Origin: Prostheceraeus crozeri
Taxonomy: Eukaryota > Platyhelminthes > Polycladida > Euryleptidae
Reading direction: 5' to 3'
Assembly: GCA_907163375.1 (NCBI GenBank)
Contig: CAJQUW010007032.1
Location: 1-64,000, forward strand
Length of the DNA stretch: 64,000 nt
Below the pieces are notes generated by a model that saw nothing but the letters and a program-made list of their open reading frames with translations, was not told where the DNA came from and did no database searches. Every line of letters starts with the position of its first letter. Position 1 is the first letter of the stretch. Below are positions 1-9,517 of this stretch, piece after piece. Made by a program: the position numbers and the translations under genes.

Positions 1-379
1 TACGAGCTTCTTTTCTATCAGGAAACAAATTTTGTGTGATATAGATGACAAAACACCTTTTATGATGTGCTGCACGAGTGAACATATCTGTAACATCTTT
101 TGAATTCTTACTTTCTTTTAATATATCATCCAATACAACAACATCATTAGACTGAAGTTTATCCACTGCAATAATTCCTTCATGTCGAATAAAGTTGCGA
201 CTTTGCAATTCCTGAAACAGGGACGGTTGATAAATACCATAACACCAAATCACTCGATTGATAGGTTCCTTAAACAACTCCCTTCTTTTATCCAATAAAT
301 TCAGCGTGAAAACAGTTTTACCTGCATGAGATGGACCTGATACAGTCAGAACTTTATCACATTGAAGTCTGAAATCCAT
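1..379 (-). CDS. packaging ATPase (FtsK/A32 type), partial
   Basis: The minus-strand frame opens with ATG at 379 and is still open at the window edge, giving about 126 residues. Residues 13-20 read GPSHAGKT, a Walker A P-loop, and near residue 85 the hydrophobic run VVVLDDI is a Walker B strand. These are the signatures of the A32-like ATPase that pumps DNA into capsids in Polintons, adintoviruses and large DNA viruses. The Walker spacing agrees with the ATPase of element C. The gene starts 32 bases beyond the stop of the small basic protein on the same strand, as in a co-transcribed late block. The C-terminal part lies outside the window, so wholeness cannot be judged. Confidence 0.8.
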   Translation of the reverse strand, partial: MDFRLQCDKVLTVSGPSHAGKTVFTLNLLDKRRELFKEPINRVIWCYGIYQPSLFQELQSRNFIRHEGIIAVDKLQSNDVVVLDDILKESKNSKDVTDMFTRAAHHKRCFVIYITQNLFPDRKEAR

Positions 380-410
380 TTTATTACTTTGAGATTCAAC
401 ATTTGCATAA

Positions 411-776
411 TTAACGTCTAGAGCCAAAGATATTACCCAATACGTTGCCCACGATAGGAGCTAGCATCGGTTGTAACGCTGGAAGGAAACCGCCCTTTTG
501 TGTTAGAGTTTTCCTATTTCTTTGAAGGGTGACTTTAGGATTGGAGATGAAACGCAATTTCGTAGCATATCGCTTAAGTAACTTTCGTTGTTTTGGCGCT
601 AATTTCTTCGTCCTCAACTTCCTCACATGAGAAATAATTTCACGGATGAATTTATCATTACCATGTCGTATAGCATTGTATCGCTGATTTGCTTTCATTC
701 GTCGAAGAGCTTGAATGGCTGAAGAAAACTTTGAAGACTTTTGACTTTTACGTTTCGCTATTTTACGTTTCGCCAT
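411..776 (-). CDS. small basic capsid-associated protein (pX-like)
   Basis: This is a 121-residue protein rich in Lys and Arg over its first 90 residues. A short Gly-Gly-Phe-Leu-Pro step follows, then a hydrophobic tail (about residues 95-117). The layout, a basic helical body followed by GGFLPAL and an apolar stretch, matches the small basic protein found in most animal Polintons and adintoviruses, often compared with adenovirus core/minor proteins. DNA condensation or membrane interaction is inferred from composition and not shown. It sits between the RING gene and the ATPase on the same strand. The frame looks whole. Element B has a counterpart at 28704-28961 and element C one at 35119-35608. 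Confidence 0.65.
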   Translation of the reverse strand: MAKRKIAKRKSQKSSKFSSAIQALRRMKANQRYNAIRHGNDKFIREIISHVRKLRTKKLAPKQRKLLKRYATKLRFISNPKVTLQRNRKTLTQKGGFLPALQPMLAPIVGNVLGNIFGSRR

Positions 777-827
777 TTTCCGTGTTAGTCTTTGCTAAAA
801 CCTATCTTTACCACATTTGCATAGGTA

Positions 828-1157
828 CTAACTATTGCGACATAAGTGACACTCGAAATGAGCAATATCACAGTGGTTACATTGGCAAAGTTGAATGCAA
901 TTACGTATGAAACAGCGTTGACAAAAAGCATGCTTACATCTCTTGAAGATGCGCTTTTCATTTCCATCCTTTCGCTTACATACATCACAACACATAGTTT
1001 CGCCGTTACTGATGTCTATAGCAAGTCTTTTTGAAGATATGAATTTGCTAGCCTTTTCTAAATAATAGACGCATGTACAGAAGGAATATACTTCGAGAGT
1101 GAGCAGACATAGCTCGAAAACCAGTTGTGCTACAATCAAGTACCACTGCATTTTCAA
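828..1157 (-). CDS. membrane-anchored RING-like protein
   Basis: A 109-residue protein. Residues about 5-30 are hydrophobic and could be a signal anchor. Residues 56-106 hold a dense Cys/His set beginning CDVCK, then CKHAFCQRC, and ending CNHC and CHLC, which fits a variant RING finger binding two zinc ions. RING proteins are usually E3 ubiquitin ligases, so a host-modulating role at a membrane is a reasonable inference. It lies just downstream of the segment at 1154-1417, overlapping it by four bases, and upstream of the small basic gene on the same strand. The target is unknown and the frame looks whole. Confidence 0.5.
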   Translation of the reverse strand: MKMQWYLIVAQLVFELCLLTLEVYSFCTCVYYLEKASKFISSKRLAIDISNGETMCCDVCKRKDGNEKRIFKRCKHAFCQRCFIRNCIQLCQCNHCDIAHFECHLCRNS

Positions 1158-1417
1158 TTTTTCTTTATGGAAAGTTGAATGTGAATATCTGAAATCGCTT
1201 CAATTACTAGACTGCTGCCATGATGGTTGAATGCGTTAAGACGTTCAGCAATTTTTATCATATGTCTTTCAAAAAATTCTTTGGGGTGATCTACCACTTC
1301 CATTGAATAAGAAGCAAAATGGAAAGAGCGACTTTCCACCTCTTCCTTTCCAAAATGACTAAACTTATTTTTCGCAACTAATCGCGCCATGACAATGCTA
1401 TCAGAGAATGTATTCAT
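1154..1417 (-). CDS. Polinton polymerase-N-terminus-like segment
   Basis: An 87-residue frame whose second half carries a pattern of a helix, then Gly-Ser-Ser-Leu-Val-Ile, then a hydrophobic strand (about residues 60-80). The same pattern, usually Gly-Ser-Gly-Trp, precedes the catalytic part of Polinton protein-primed DNA polymerases. A version is visible in element C near 41050 (ESGWRFVKILSR). Here it is not followed by polymerase motifs in the visible sequence. It could be a remnant of the polymerase or a stand-alone gene that shares this module. The family link rests on one short motif, so the call is tentative. Confidence 0.3.
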   Translation of the reverse strand: MNTFSDSIVMARLVAKNKFSHFGKEEVESRSFHFASYSMEVVDHPKEFFERHMIKIAERLNAFNHHGSSLVIEAISDIHIQLSIKKN

Positions 1418-1647
1418 TAACTCTAGAAATAGAGTGCTAGCATCATCGACACTGCTTCGATGTCGGTCTAATCTTTATGAAAATTTATCACATAATCTTG
1501 AACAGCTCCTTTTAAACTTTGCCTATGAAAATGTAATGTTCCGCAGTCGTTTGAGAAAGACATGATCGCCCTTTAACTAACCCATCCATTACATGAAAAC
1601 AACTCTTCTCATAGTAACATTTATTGAATAACGGTAACAAGCATGCA

Positions 1648-2204
1648 TTATAAATCAATGGTTTGAAAGAGATAAAATAGATACAGCTGGTAACTATCAT
1701 ACAGCGAGCAATGATAACCATACAGGACTTTGGCAGTGCTGAGGTAAGGAGGAAAGAAGCATTGGTTATGAATGTAGCTACTACAACGAACAGACAAAAT
1801 AGGAACACACAAATCCTTAAAACGTTTCGTGACTTCATGATAGTGTTGATTCACTCTACTATCCCAAGGTGGGAGCAAAATATCATCAATGATTAAATTA
1901 GGAAATACTTTCCTCTCCTTACCAGGATTATTACAAAAGATGCGTATAACATTGAAAGCAGCTAACCATCGTTTAAAGTCAATAAGAAGAGCACTCTCAC
2001 AAGAAAAGCCATAGTCTTGCAAATATTTCAGATTAAGTCCATGAATGTGTTTTCTCGCCCATTGATCAACATTGGGATTGCAGTTGGCATGTTGATGATA
2101 GACACTGACAATATGATATGTCCAATTGTTCATAGCAATAGCACTGAGCTCCTGTACAGGTTCACCCTCACAATCCATAAAAATGATGATAGAAGCCTAA
2201 AACG
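1648..2204 (-). CDS. DEDDh exonuclease-like protein, element A
   Basis: The frame carries a hydrophobic strand leading into FMDCEGEPVQE, the Asp-x-Glu-Gly of an exonuclease motif I. HIHGLN follows about 45 residues later, and after another 45 residues come an Ile/Phe strand and NNPGKE, which resembles the second acidic motif. This order matches RNase T/DnaQ-type 3'-5' exonucleases. The paralogue in element B (28090-28605) shares the DxEG, FIHGLN and the Asn-Gly step. A role in trimming DNA or RNA ends during element replication is inferred. The start is unclear because the strand before motif I extends upstream of the first ATG at 2178. The C-terminal region past about 1780 is not recognisable and is poorly constrained. 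Confidence 0.5.
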
Positions 2205-2230
2205 GAAATTTACACATCTAAGGAAACGTT

Positions 2231-2431
2231 CTATAACATATTACAAAATGAAGAATTACATCGATGCTTTTTACGACAAAATACACAAATGATATGATGG
2301 CAACGAAGAAGTAAAATGTATCTAATAAGACCACGTCTACGACACTCAAAGCACATAAGCGAATTATCATAGGGTAGAGTTAGGAAAGGACTAGTAATTC
2401 TCCTTCTTTGATTTGCGTTTTGATGCAGCAT
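2231..2431 (-). CDS. small RING-like protein
   Basis: From the ATG at 2431 this encodes about 66 residues with a basic N-terminus and a C-terminal zinc-ligand set: CFEC, a hydrophobic stretch, CHHIICVFC and a final pair of Cys. Spacing and the hydrophobic filler resemble the RING of the IAP-like protein in element B (CVKC, CSHSIMCSTC). It overlaps the 3' end of the first gene in a different frame, as tightly packed viral genes often do. The likely role is host-protein ubiquitination or binding, inferred from the fold. It could instead be the tail of a longer protein. Confidence 0.45.
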   Translation of the reverse strand: MLHQNANQRRRITSPFLTLPYDNSLMCFECRRRGLIRYILLLRCHHIICVFCRKKHRCNSSFCNML

Positions 2432-3166
2432 TCTTCTCCGACTTGCGCTTCGTACCACTGCTGTTCAGGATTTGATCAATTATGTCGTCCACGTTGGGTG
2501 GTTTTGGAATATATAGGATGGATTCCATATGCATGGAGAGAGAGGCTATTTTATTATCCTTATGCCGACCATAATATAGCCCATTCACTTTGAAAAGGAT
2601 ATCCCAAGTACCTTCTCCGAGCTCGTCGCATGTGATGGGTGTTGAATGATCTCCATCCTTCTTATAGTAAGTGCACCAATGTAATACCGGTAGGCAAATT
2701 TGATTACCATCCCAAATCTTTCTATAGGGAGTATCCTTGTCATCTCTCGCCTTCCACTCTTGAGCAAGAGGAGTAGGAATGTCCATATTTAATGTCACGT
2801 ACTCCTCAATAATATCAAGTTGGTGGCGAATGTACGGACTCACGGGGATCAGTATGTAGTCCCCATACTGATTGTGCATTATCTTGACATCCGTGGAAGG
2901 GAGCATTCCCGTTTGGAGTACTACGCCATGATCGTCATAACGCAAGACTTGTTTAAATTTGCGCTGTAGCGGTGTAGGATTATGTACCTTGGTTGTTTCT
3001 TCCACTGGCCTCAGTTGTAGATGATCTGATTGTAGCGAACCTTGTAACGTTTGACCGCCATTTTGTCCTACTAGCGCAGCAGATGGAGTAGATGCCTGAA
3101 AATGAAAAAAGATTGTATTAAGTTTACGTTCAAGGGAGGAGAGGGAGGAAAGTAGCCACTTACCAT
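2391..3166 (-). CDS. first minus-strand gene of element A, unrecognised
   Basis: A soluble protein of roughly 200 residues or more that ends in a Lys/Ser/Arg-rich nuclear-localisation-like tail (SGTKRKSEKNAASKRKSKK). A TATA box lies at 3267-3274. A consensus donor at 3163 and acceptor at 3096 frame a 68-bp intron, and an ATG occupies 3166-3164 directly before the donor, so the start codon probably lies in a short leader exon. The body contains a Tyr-Ile-Leu-Ile-Pro segment followed by a helix, and a C-terminal Asp-Asp-Ile-Ile-Asp-Gln helix. The first gene of element B (30296-30721) shows the same two features in the same order. I do not recognise the fold. An early DNA-binding or regulatory role is only suggested by position and tail. 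Confidence 0.55.
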
Positions 3167-3264
3167 TTTAGTTGGATAATAGAATAGGGAACTAGAGAGA
3201 GGAAATGTGCGTCCGTCACTCGTGTGATTCAACGATGGAATGATTCTCACTGTGGAAGGCTCGC

Positions 3265-3316
3265 TATTTATATAGAAATGCTTGATTCTCATTGGATGAT
3301 GATCCTCATTGGACAA
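3265..3316 (-). promoter_or_regulatory. TATA box with two CCAAT boxes
   Basis: On the minus strand two near-identical CCAATGAG(A/G)ATC sequences lie at about 3289-3316, followed by TATATAAATA at 3265-3274. The spacing suits RNA polymerase II transcription starting near 3235 and reading left into element A. The promoter begins about 50 bp beyond the end of the G-tract tandem array. Confidence 0.7.
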
Positions 3317-3339
3317 TAACATCAAGCTGATTCCAAATC

Positions 3340-5215
3340 TGGACTCCGTTTACCAATCCGAGCCTTCATTCGCCCGCTGGAGCTGTTTCTTGTGAAATTC
3401 TAACTCTGTCGTTTTTCGTCAATCTCCCAAAATCTTAAATGGCGTCTCACATCTAAACGAAGACAGATATGAACAAGCCGTTTCTTTCACTGAATTTTTC
3501 TCACTCTTAGCTTTCAAACGAGCTATTGCACGACTTTCTACGATCTCTAGAACCAAAGTTGGAAGATCGGTGCCGGGGGGGGGGGACGTCAGCGAAACTT
3601 TTTCTCTCCGATTGACTTGAAACTCACCATACCGATGCAGAATTTCACGCTGAATCCGAATCTGGCCTCCGTTTTCCCATCCGATGCCTCGTTTTGACGC
3701 TACAGCCCAAAACGTCCAAAATTCTAACTCTGTCGTTTTTCGACAGTCTCCCAAAATCTTAAATGGCGCCTCACATCTAAACGAAGACAGATAGGAAAAA
3801 GCCGATTCTTTCACTGAATTTGTCTCACTCTTAGCTTTCAAACGAGCTATGGCACGACAAAATCCGTCCACTGGAAGCCAAGATCGAAGCCAGCTCTCCC
3901 GAGGGGGGGGAGGTCAGCGAAATTTGATGAAAAATGTTTTGGTGACGGTCCCAGGTCGAAATGCCACACTTTGGAAAATTTTCAAAATTTTGCCCATACA
4001 AAGTCACTCTGACACTTAGGATTTTTTCAGGTGAGCTCCGACCTAAAATCTTGTAACAGCTCTAACTTTTGAACGGTTTGTCCGATTGACTCGCGGCAAA
4101 AAATGTCGTCCAGCAGTTTTTTCTCCTCTTTCAAACGAGTAGCTGTAAGACAAAATCCGTCCACTAGAACCAAAGTTAGAAGATCGCTGTCGGGGGGGGG
4201 GAGGTCAGCGAAATTTGATGAAAAATGTTTTGGTGACGGTCCCAGGTCGAAATGCCACACTTTGGAAAATTTTCAAAATTTTGCCCATACAAAGTCACTC
4301 TGACACTTAGGATTTTTTCAGGTGAGCTCCGACCTAAAATCTTGTAACAGCTCTAACTTTTGAACGGCTGGTCCGATTGACTTGCGGCAAAAAATGTCGT
4401 CCAGCAGTTTTTTCTCCTCTTTCAAACGAGTAGCTGTAAGACAAAATCCGTCCACTAGAACCAAAGTTAGAAGATCGCTGTCGGGGGGGGGGGGGGTCAG
4501 CGAAATTTGATGAAAAATGTTTTGGTGACGGTCCCAGGTCGAAATGCCACACTTTGGAAAATTTTCAAAATTTTGCCCATACAAAGCCACTCTGACACTT
4601 AGGATTTTTTCAGGTGAGCTCCGACCTAAAATCTTAAATGGCGTCTCACATCTAAACGAAGACAGATAGGACCAAGCCGATTCTTTCGGTGAATTTGTCT
4701 CACTCTTAGCTTTCAAACGAGCTATGGCACGACAAAATCTGTCCACTGGAAGCCAAGATCGAAGCGAGCTCTCCCGAGGGGGGGGGACGTCAGCGAAAAT
4801 TTTTCTCTCCGATTGACTTGAAACTCACCCTACCGATGCAGAATTTCACGCTGAATCCGAATCTGGCCTCCGTTTTCACATCCGACCACTCCTTCCACTC
4901 GAAACAGCCCATTTTACAACCCAACATTCAGCAGATTGCACGAAAAACATCACACACTATAGCCTCAAGACTAATCCTGGCGGTCGCCCAAGTCCACCAC
5001 GACACTCTGCCGTTGCAGAGGGGGGGGTCAGCGAACATGTTGTGAACGTGGACCCACCTGGCCGGCACACCACGACAGACTACAACCTCTGTCGTTCCAG
5101 AGGGGGGGGACGTCAGACGCGAAGCACCACGGCGGCCGACCACGAGACTCTGCCGTTCCTGAGGGGGGGACGTCAGCGACGGCGGCCATCTTGCGCTATC
5201 CAGAAGTGGAGTTTT
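3340..5215 (-). repeat. left G-tract tandem array (290-323 bp units)
   Basis: Successive units align at 3535, 3858, 4153, 4447 and 4735, which gives periods of 323, 295, 294 and 288 bp. Each unit has a run of 7 to 12 G followed by a conserved GTCAGCGAA, plus a Cys-free coding shadow on the minus strand that is not a gene. At the inner end (4985-5180) the G runs come closer together (5019, 5101, 5162). The same repeat family occurs at 54220-55980 in the opposite orientation. Two units (4031-4321 and 4322-4613) are nearly identical, so part of the array expanded recently. Confidence 0.9.
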
Positions 5216-5664
5216 ACTTACTACTAGAATTCGTAAAGTCAATTTGAATTATTCTCATCAAGTACTCGCCGTATGTGCATGATTTATGATGATTCATCAT
5301 CGGTCACATGGAAGTCACATATGTGACCAAATGTGACCAATGTGACGAAAATGCGTCGGGCACATAATCAGTCACGTATTGGGCACAGTTTGGTTTACAG
5401 TGTAGAGTAACAATTGATGCACACCGCTGTGTCTGCTGTTTTCCCTAAATATCATTGGACAGTCACGAATACAATTTCGTGGCTAAGTCATCTATTCTAG
5501 AAACCTAAGATCATGAAAGTAAGACTATCTTTGGTTTAAAATCTTTATATTAATTGAAGTTTCTATATTATTTCAGGTTGTAACGCAACATGGCTAAGTG
5601 TTCCACTTAAGTTCAACCAAGTAGCACTTCTCCTAAAAATATATCTCTTTACTGAACAAGCTTG
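5216..5664. other. intergenic, no gene seen
   Basis: No coding frame is supported. A cluster of GTCACAT/ATGTGAC copies in both orientations lies at 5302-5345, with more GTCAC copies to 5375. It could be a binding-site cluster or simple repeat decay. Confidence 0.5.
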
Positions 5665-6681
5665 TACCGGTGTGTCAGAAATCTTTGGCGCTGTATTTTC
5701 ACATAGAATTGTACGTCATGTGATCGCGTCACAATACATCTCTCGTGAAGCAACGTTCGAGCTTGTTCTGCTGCCATTGGTCGACCGTATTGATTTGACT
5801 TTCACCGTGTCTTCTGTGAATGAAGCTTTTGAAGTCAGTTGCTATAGATAAAGCATTCTCTCTTTATCCGTTTACAAGAGTTCACTATGGCAGAGGAAGA
5901 CATTGCTATTGCGGAGCGAGTACATTTGTTATCATGTGGAGTTTCCTATGATAATTGTGTGCGGAAGCTAGAAGATTATTTTTTGGCAAATACAATAAAG
6001 AAGCTCCAAGTATCTGCACAGTTCGATTTTGGAAGACACAAGGTTTCTTGAAACAGGAAGTGTGATCTGTGATCGTCCAAGGTCTGGTAAACTTAAGTCA
6101 GCAACATGTGACGCTAACAAAGGGTTGATAGGATTCGACATTTCGGAGGCACTATGAATGGCAATCGTTATGTAGATGTACTCAAAGAGAAGATCATATC
6201 GCCGTTTACAAGAAACAACACTTGGCTGTATCAACATGATGGTGCTTCTTCCCATTTTTCAATCGCTGCTTGAACTCTCTTGGAAAATTCGCTCAAAGGA
6301 AGGTTGATTGGACGACTTGGAGCAATCGAATTGCCAGCAAGAAGTCCGGACCTTAGTGCTTGCGACTACTGGTTGTGGTGATGTTTTTTGCGCAAACAAG
6401 TCTATATCCATCTGGTCGTGTGTTTGTAAACAGAATGAATTGAGACAGAGATTCGAAGAAGAACTGCACAATATTCCTATTGACATGCATCGCCGAGCCA
6501 TGAAAGACTTCCCGAAGCGAGTTGCAGCATGTATGTCAGCCAATGGTGATCTCTTCTAATAAAATGTTTCAATAAATATGTACAGTACATGAATAATAAC
6601 AATTATAATGTATTTTTTACATCATCATTAAATAAAATTTGCGATGTATTTCAGCGCCAAGGACGTTTGACACACCCTGTA
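5665..6681 (+). mobile_element. mariner/Tc1-like transposon, degraded
   Basis: TA dinucleotides flank imperfect terminal inverted repeats: CCGGTGTGTCA at the left and, read inwards from the right, CAGGGTGTGTCA. Both are followed by a shared TTGGCGCTG. Plus-strand coding from 5887 begins with a helix-turn-helix-like region, and CDRPRSGK near 6075 matches the segment that precedes the catalytic domain in mariner-like transposases. Downstream QHDGASSHFS (near 6240) and a C-terminal block ending at 6559 (IPIDMHRRAM) follow the family order. The frame is crossed by stops and at least three frame changes, and the middle of the catalytic domain is missing, so the copy is dead. Polyadenylation-like AATAAA sequences follow at 6558-6580. 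Confidence 0.75.
5887..6559 (+). pseudogene. mariner-like transposase remnant
   Basis: Cut-and-paste DDE transposase. Visible pieces are an N-terminal HTH-like region (about 60 residues from 5887, ending in a stop), the linker with CDRPRSGK, a block with YQHDGASSHFS that carries the second catalytic Asp region, and a C-terminal helix block. The pieces lie in different frames. A normal family member has about 340 residues, so the N-terminal half of the catalytic core has been lost here. Confidence 0.65.
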
Positions 6682-6689
6682 TTATTCAT

Positions 6690-8330
6690 TATGATGGGGA
6701 AGAAAATTCTGCTCAACTTACTTCTCCTAAAGATAAGACATCATGGGTAACACTTTTGCAGGTTGCACGCTTGAGAAGATATACCCCGTTACTAGATGTT
6801 GCAACAAAAATAGCTCAGGATGAAGTACCTAAAATATATCATCATAGACAATGTAGGTCAAGGTTCACTCTGAAACGTGATTTTGTGAAATTGGAAAATA
6901 CTAAAGATGAAGGAATAGAATAGGCTCCTACCACGAGCGGAAGAGCTCATAGATCAAAGCCTTCGAGTTCAAGGGCATATGAATAAACCTGCATATTTTG
7001 TAGGAAGGAGAATTTCAGACCAGGTACCAAAACTAGAGAGCCTATAATAAAATGCACTGAGCTTAGAGCTGATGAACGCATAAGAGAATCTGCCATTCAG
7101 ATGTCTGACACGAAAATGTTGGTCATTGTATCCAGAGACTTAGTTGCTGCCGAGGCGCATTATTATCATTCATGTTACCGACATTACACTAATAGTCCGG
7201 CAGTCAGAGCGAGTTTCTGCAGGGAACGAGGCCGAAAGTGAGACTTTCACAGAATGATGTACACTCTATGCCAACTGCGAATCAGCACGTCTGCCGAGTT
7301 CTAGTGAGTTCCTCTTCTTGTCAGACAAGATCAAGGAAAAACACATGTAAATCCAATGGGACGCAGATTGCAGTTTTTGGCTAAAATGTAATTTTCTATG
7401 TTTTCTATGATCAAACAAAAAGTACTAAGCCCAGAGTCATAATTTTTGGCATGGAATGTCTTCAGATAATTTCTTTTCATTTTCATGCACCCCTGTCTAT
7501 GTAGCGAAACGCATTTAGATTTGGCCAGCATCTTAATGTCGTCAAACACAACCATTTTGAGCTACTTAATCCACATTCAACCACATTCTCACATACAATG
7601 CCGATCAGATGCATGATAATAGGACATGCGCATCATAGGAAATGACCTGAAGACATTCCATACCGACAATTATGACTCTAGGCTTAGTAGTTTTCGTTTA
7701 ATACATAATATATAGAAAACATACAAAATTTCATTTTAGTCAAAAACTGCAATCTGCGTCCCATTGGATTTACATGTGTTTTTCTTTGATCTTCTCTGAC
7801 AAGAAGGGGAAGTCACTAGAACTTGGCAGACGCATCGATTCGTAGTAAGCATAGGGTGTACGTACATCATTCTGTGAAAGTCTCACTTTCGGTCTCGTTC
7901 CCTGCAGAAACTCGCTCTGACTGCCGGACTATAAGTTTAATTCAAGGACAGCAAAATCCGAAGTTCATACCGAAGAGAATCTGTTCTCGGAAGTCGGATG
8001 AGCGGCAACCTGTCACTTATATGATTTTATTAGACAGGATTTGTTCTTTAATCCCAGGGTCGTTGAAATGATGTCCCTAACAGCAAAGGTAACTGAATTT
8101 ATGGTGAATGCGAGAATTTCTGAAGTTCAAGAATCCACAAAAAATATAAAAAGAAGCATTGAGAAAGAATTCAACCAGAACATACAGTTTTTTAAAGATA
8201 AAGATAAGAAAATATTAGTTTTTCCTGATAACATGAGCATTCACGATCTTGTGAGAGAGAACCAAGAATGAACTCAGAATGCTTACATGGTATTTACCAA
8301 TTATAATTTACCTTTTGTAAAACAGCAACA
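6690..8330 (+). pseudogene. unrecognised repeated gene, split by a foldback element
   Basis: Coding from 6690 gives a Lys/Arg-rich segment with YHHRQCRSRF. After a stop near 6922 come a zinc-ligand-like CIFC, then KCTELRADERIRE and AEAHYYHSCYRHYTN (to about 7190). The same kind of protein resumes after the palindrome at 7932 with FFNPRVVEMMSLTAKV and a helical region (to 8271). I recall this Cys/His-rich architecture as a repeated uncharacterised protein in invertebrate genomes and believe it belongs to a mobile element, but I cannot name the family. The frame has several stops and is not functional. Confidence 0.45.
7193..7931. repeat. foldback palindrome, about 280-bp arms
   Basis: Left arm 7193-7472 and right arm 7638-7931 are inverted copies of each other at roughly 85-90% identity, with a loop of about 165 bp. 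Both arms start with TAGTCCGGCAGTC and contain a conserved block around ATCCAATGGGACGCAGATTG. The arms interrupt the repeated gene at 6690-8330 and appear to include a short piece of its coding sequence. A foldback transposon or an inverted duplication could explain it. Confidence 0.8.
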
Positions 8331-9517
8331 ATGAACAAATTAATATCTATCAAACGGGAAGAAGGATGAAATAATTTTGCTTTTTTAAAAAAACAAAAGA
8401 TAGCAAACAAAAATATTCGTAATTTCTTATGGATTGAACCAATTAGTCAGAATTGCCATTGTATACTATAAAGCCTACAGATAGGAATCAATCTTCCTCC
8501 CTCTGAATATTTGGTCTGGCTACAGCGCTGCTTACTATATTAATGATGGATTTTTCAGTGTCGTTTTCTAAAGACTATGAGGAAAAATGATATGTTGTCA
8601 CATGAAGGCATAGAAGCAGAAAGAAAATAGAGAAACAGGCACGCACCATATGCGAGTCAAAAACATAGATCTACCTGTCTGACTCTCATCTGGTACCAGT
8701 TTGTTTATTTCCATTCTAAACACATAAGCATCGAGGTGAGAAATATTATTTTCACATATAACGTTCATGCTGTCACTGTCAACAAACACATTGTTAATGG
8801 TTAAGTTCTCACATTAAGTCGGATCAATTCTCAGGTGGGTTCGAGCGGATATGTGATAAACAGATACTGAGGTCAAACAAAATGGCAAGTGCATATTTTT
8901 GAAAGTTCACATGCACTTATGCATGTGAAAGTTCATATGTTCTTCATGGAAGTCTCCATGAAAAGGTCGCGATATTATTCGTGCTTTCGTGGCTGAAATT
9001 TCAAATTTTTAATTCAATTTTCACCGGCATGATTTTATTATTCACTAAATTCATGTTTCATTTCATGAATCTGAATAGTGATGTGGACCCCTTTGCATCT
9101 TTCAAGGTTAATTGAAATCATTATCTTTGATCATGTGATTTTGTTCTGCAAGTGGCAGGTTGCCTGTGATATGATCACGCTTTAGAAAAAACTCTTGAGG
9201 TTGAGGAAGATAGTAATAGGAACATATCGAATTGCTAATTTAGCAAACATTAAGTCTCCAAGGCCGTCATGACACTGAGAATCTGTAAAATACCATCATT
9301 CCTTTTGCATTATTATCATGATCACTCAATTCCGTGGTAATTTCTTCAAAACTGTAAAAATTTGCATATCTCACATTTGGTGACAATGCCCAAGTCATAG
9401 ACCAAGTGTATTCTCCTCGAGTTCATTTAATAAAATCGAAAGTGTATACATATTGGGGATTTAATAAATGCAGAGTCACCACGCTACCTAATATACTTCC
9501 TCTATGGGACAGACTGT
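8331..9517. other. no gene seen
   Basis: AT-rich DNA without a supported coding frame, RNA gene or clear repeat on either strand. Confidence 0.5.

Larger units (their letters stand above)
1..3330 (-). mobile_element. Polinton/adintovirus-like element A, right end only
   Basis: Coding segments here all read leftwards from a TATA promoter near 3270 and leave the window at base 1. In order they are an unrecognised first gene, a RING protein, a DEDDh exonuclease-like protein, a segment like a polymerase N-terminus, a membrane-anchored RING protein, a small basic protein ending in a hydrophobic tail, and the packaging ATPase. An A32/FtsK-type ATPase next to such a small basic protein is typical of Polintons and adintoviruses. 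The exonuclease-like, RING, basic and first genes have relatives in element B, so the two are one lineage. Several frames look whole and the element appears lightly broken. It has no visible capsid or integrase gene here because only one end is inside the window. The outer boundary lies between the promoter and the tandem array. Confidence 0.75.

Noticed and set aside
3419-4746. Long minus-strand open frames in the left array
   Set aside because: They repeat with the tandem unit, cross the G tracts, and have no recognisable domain; they are shadows of the array.
3340-5215. CRISPR-like array
   Set aside because: Units are about 300 bp with no short repeat/unique spacer pattern, and the genome is eukaryotic.
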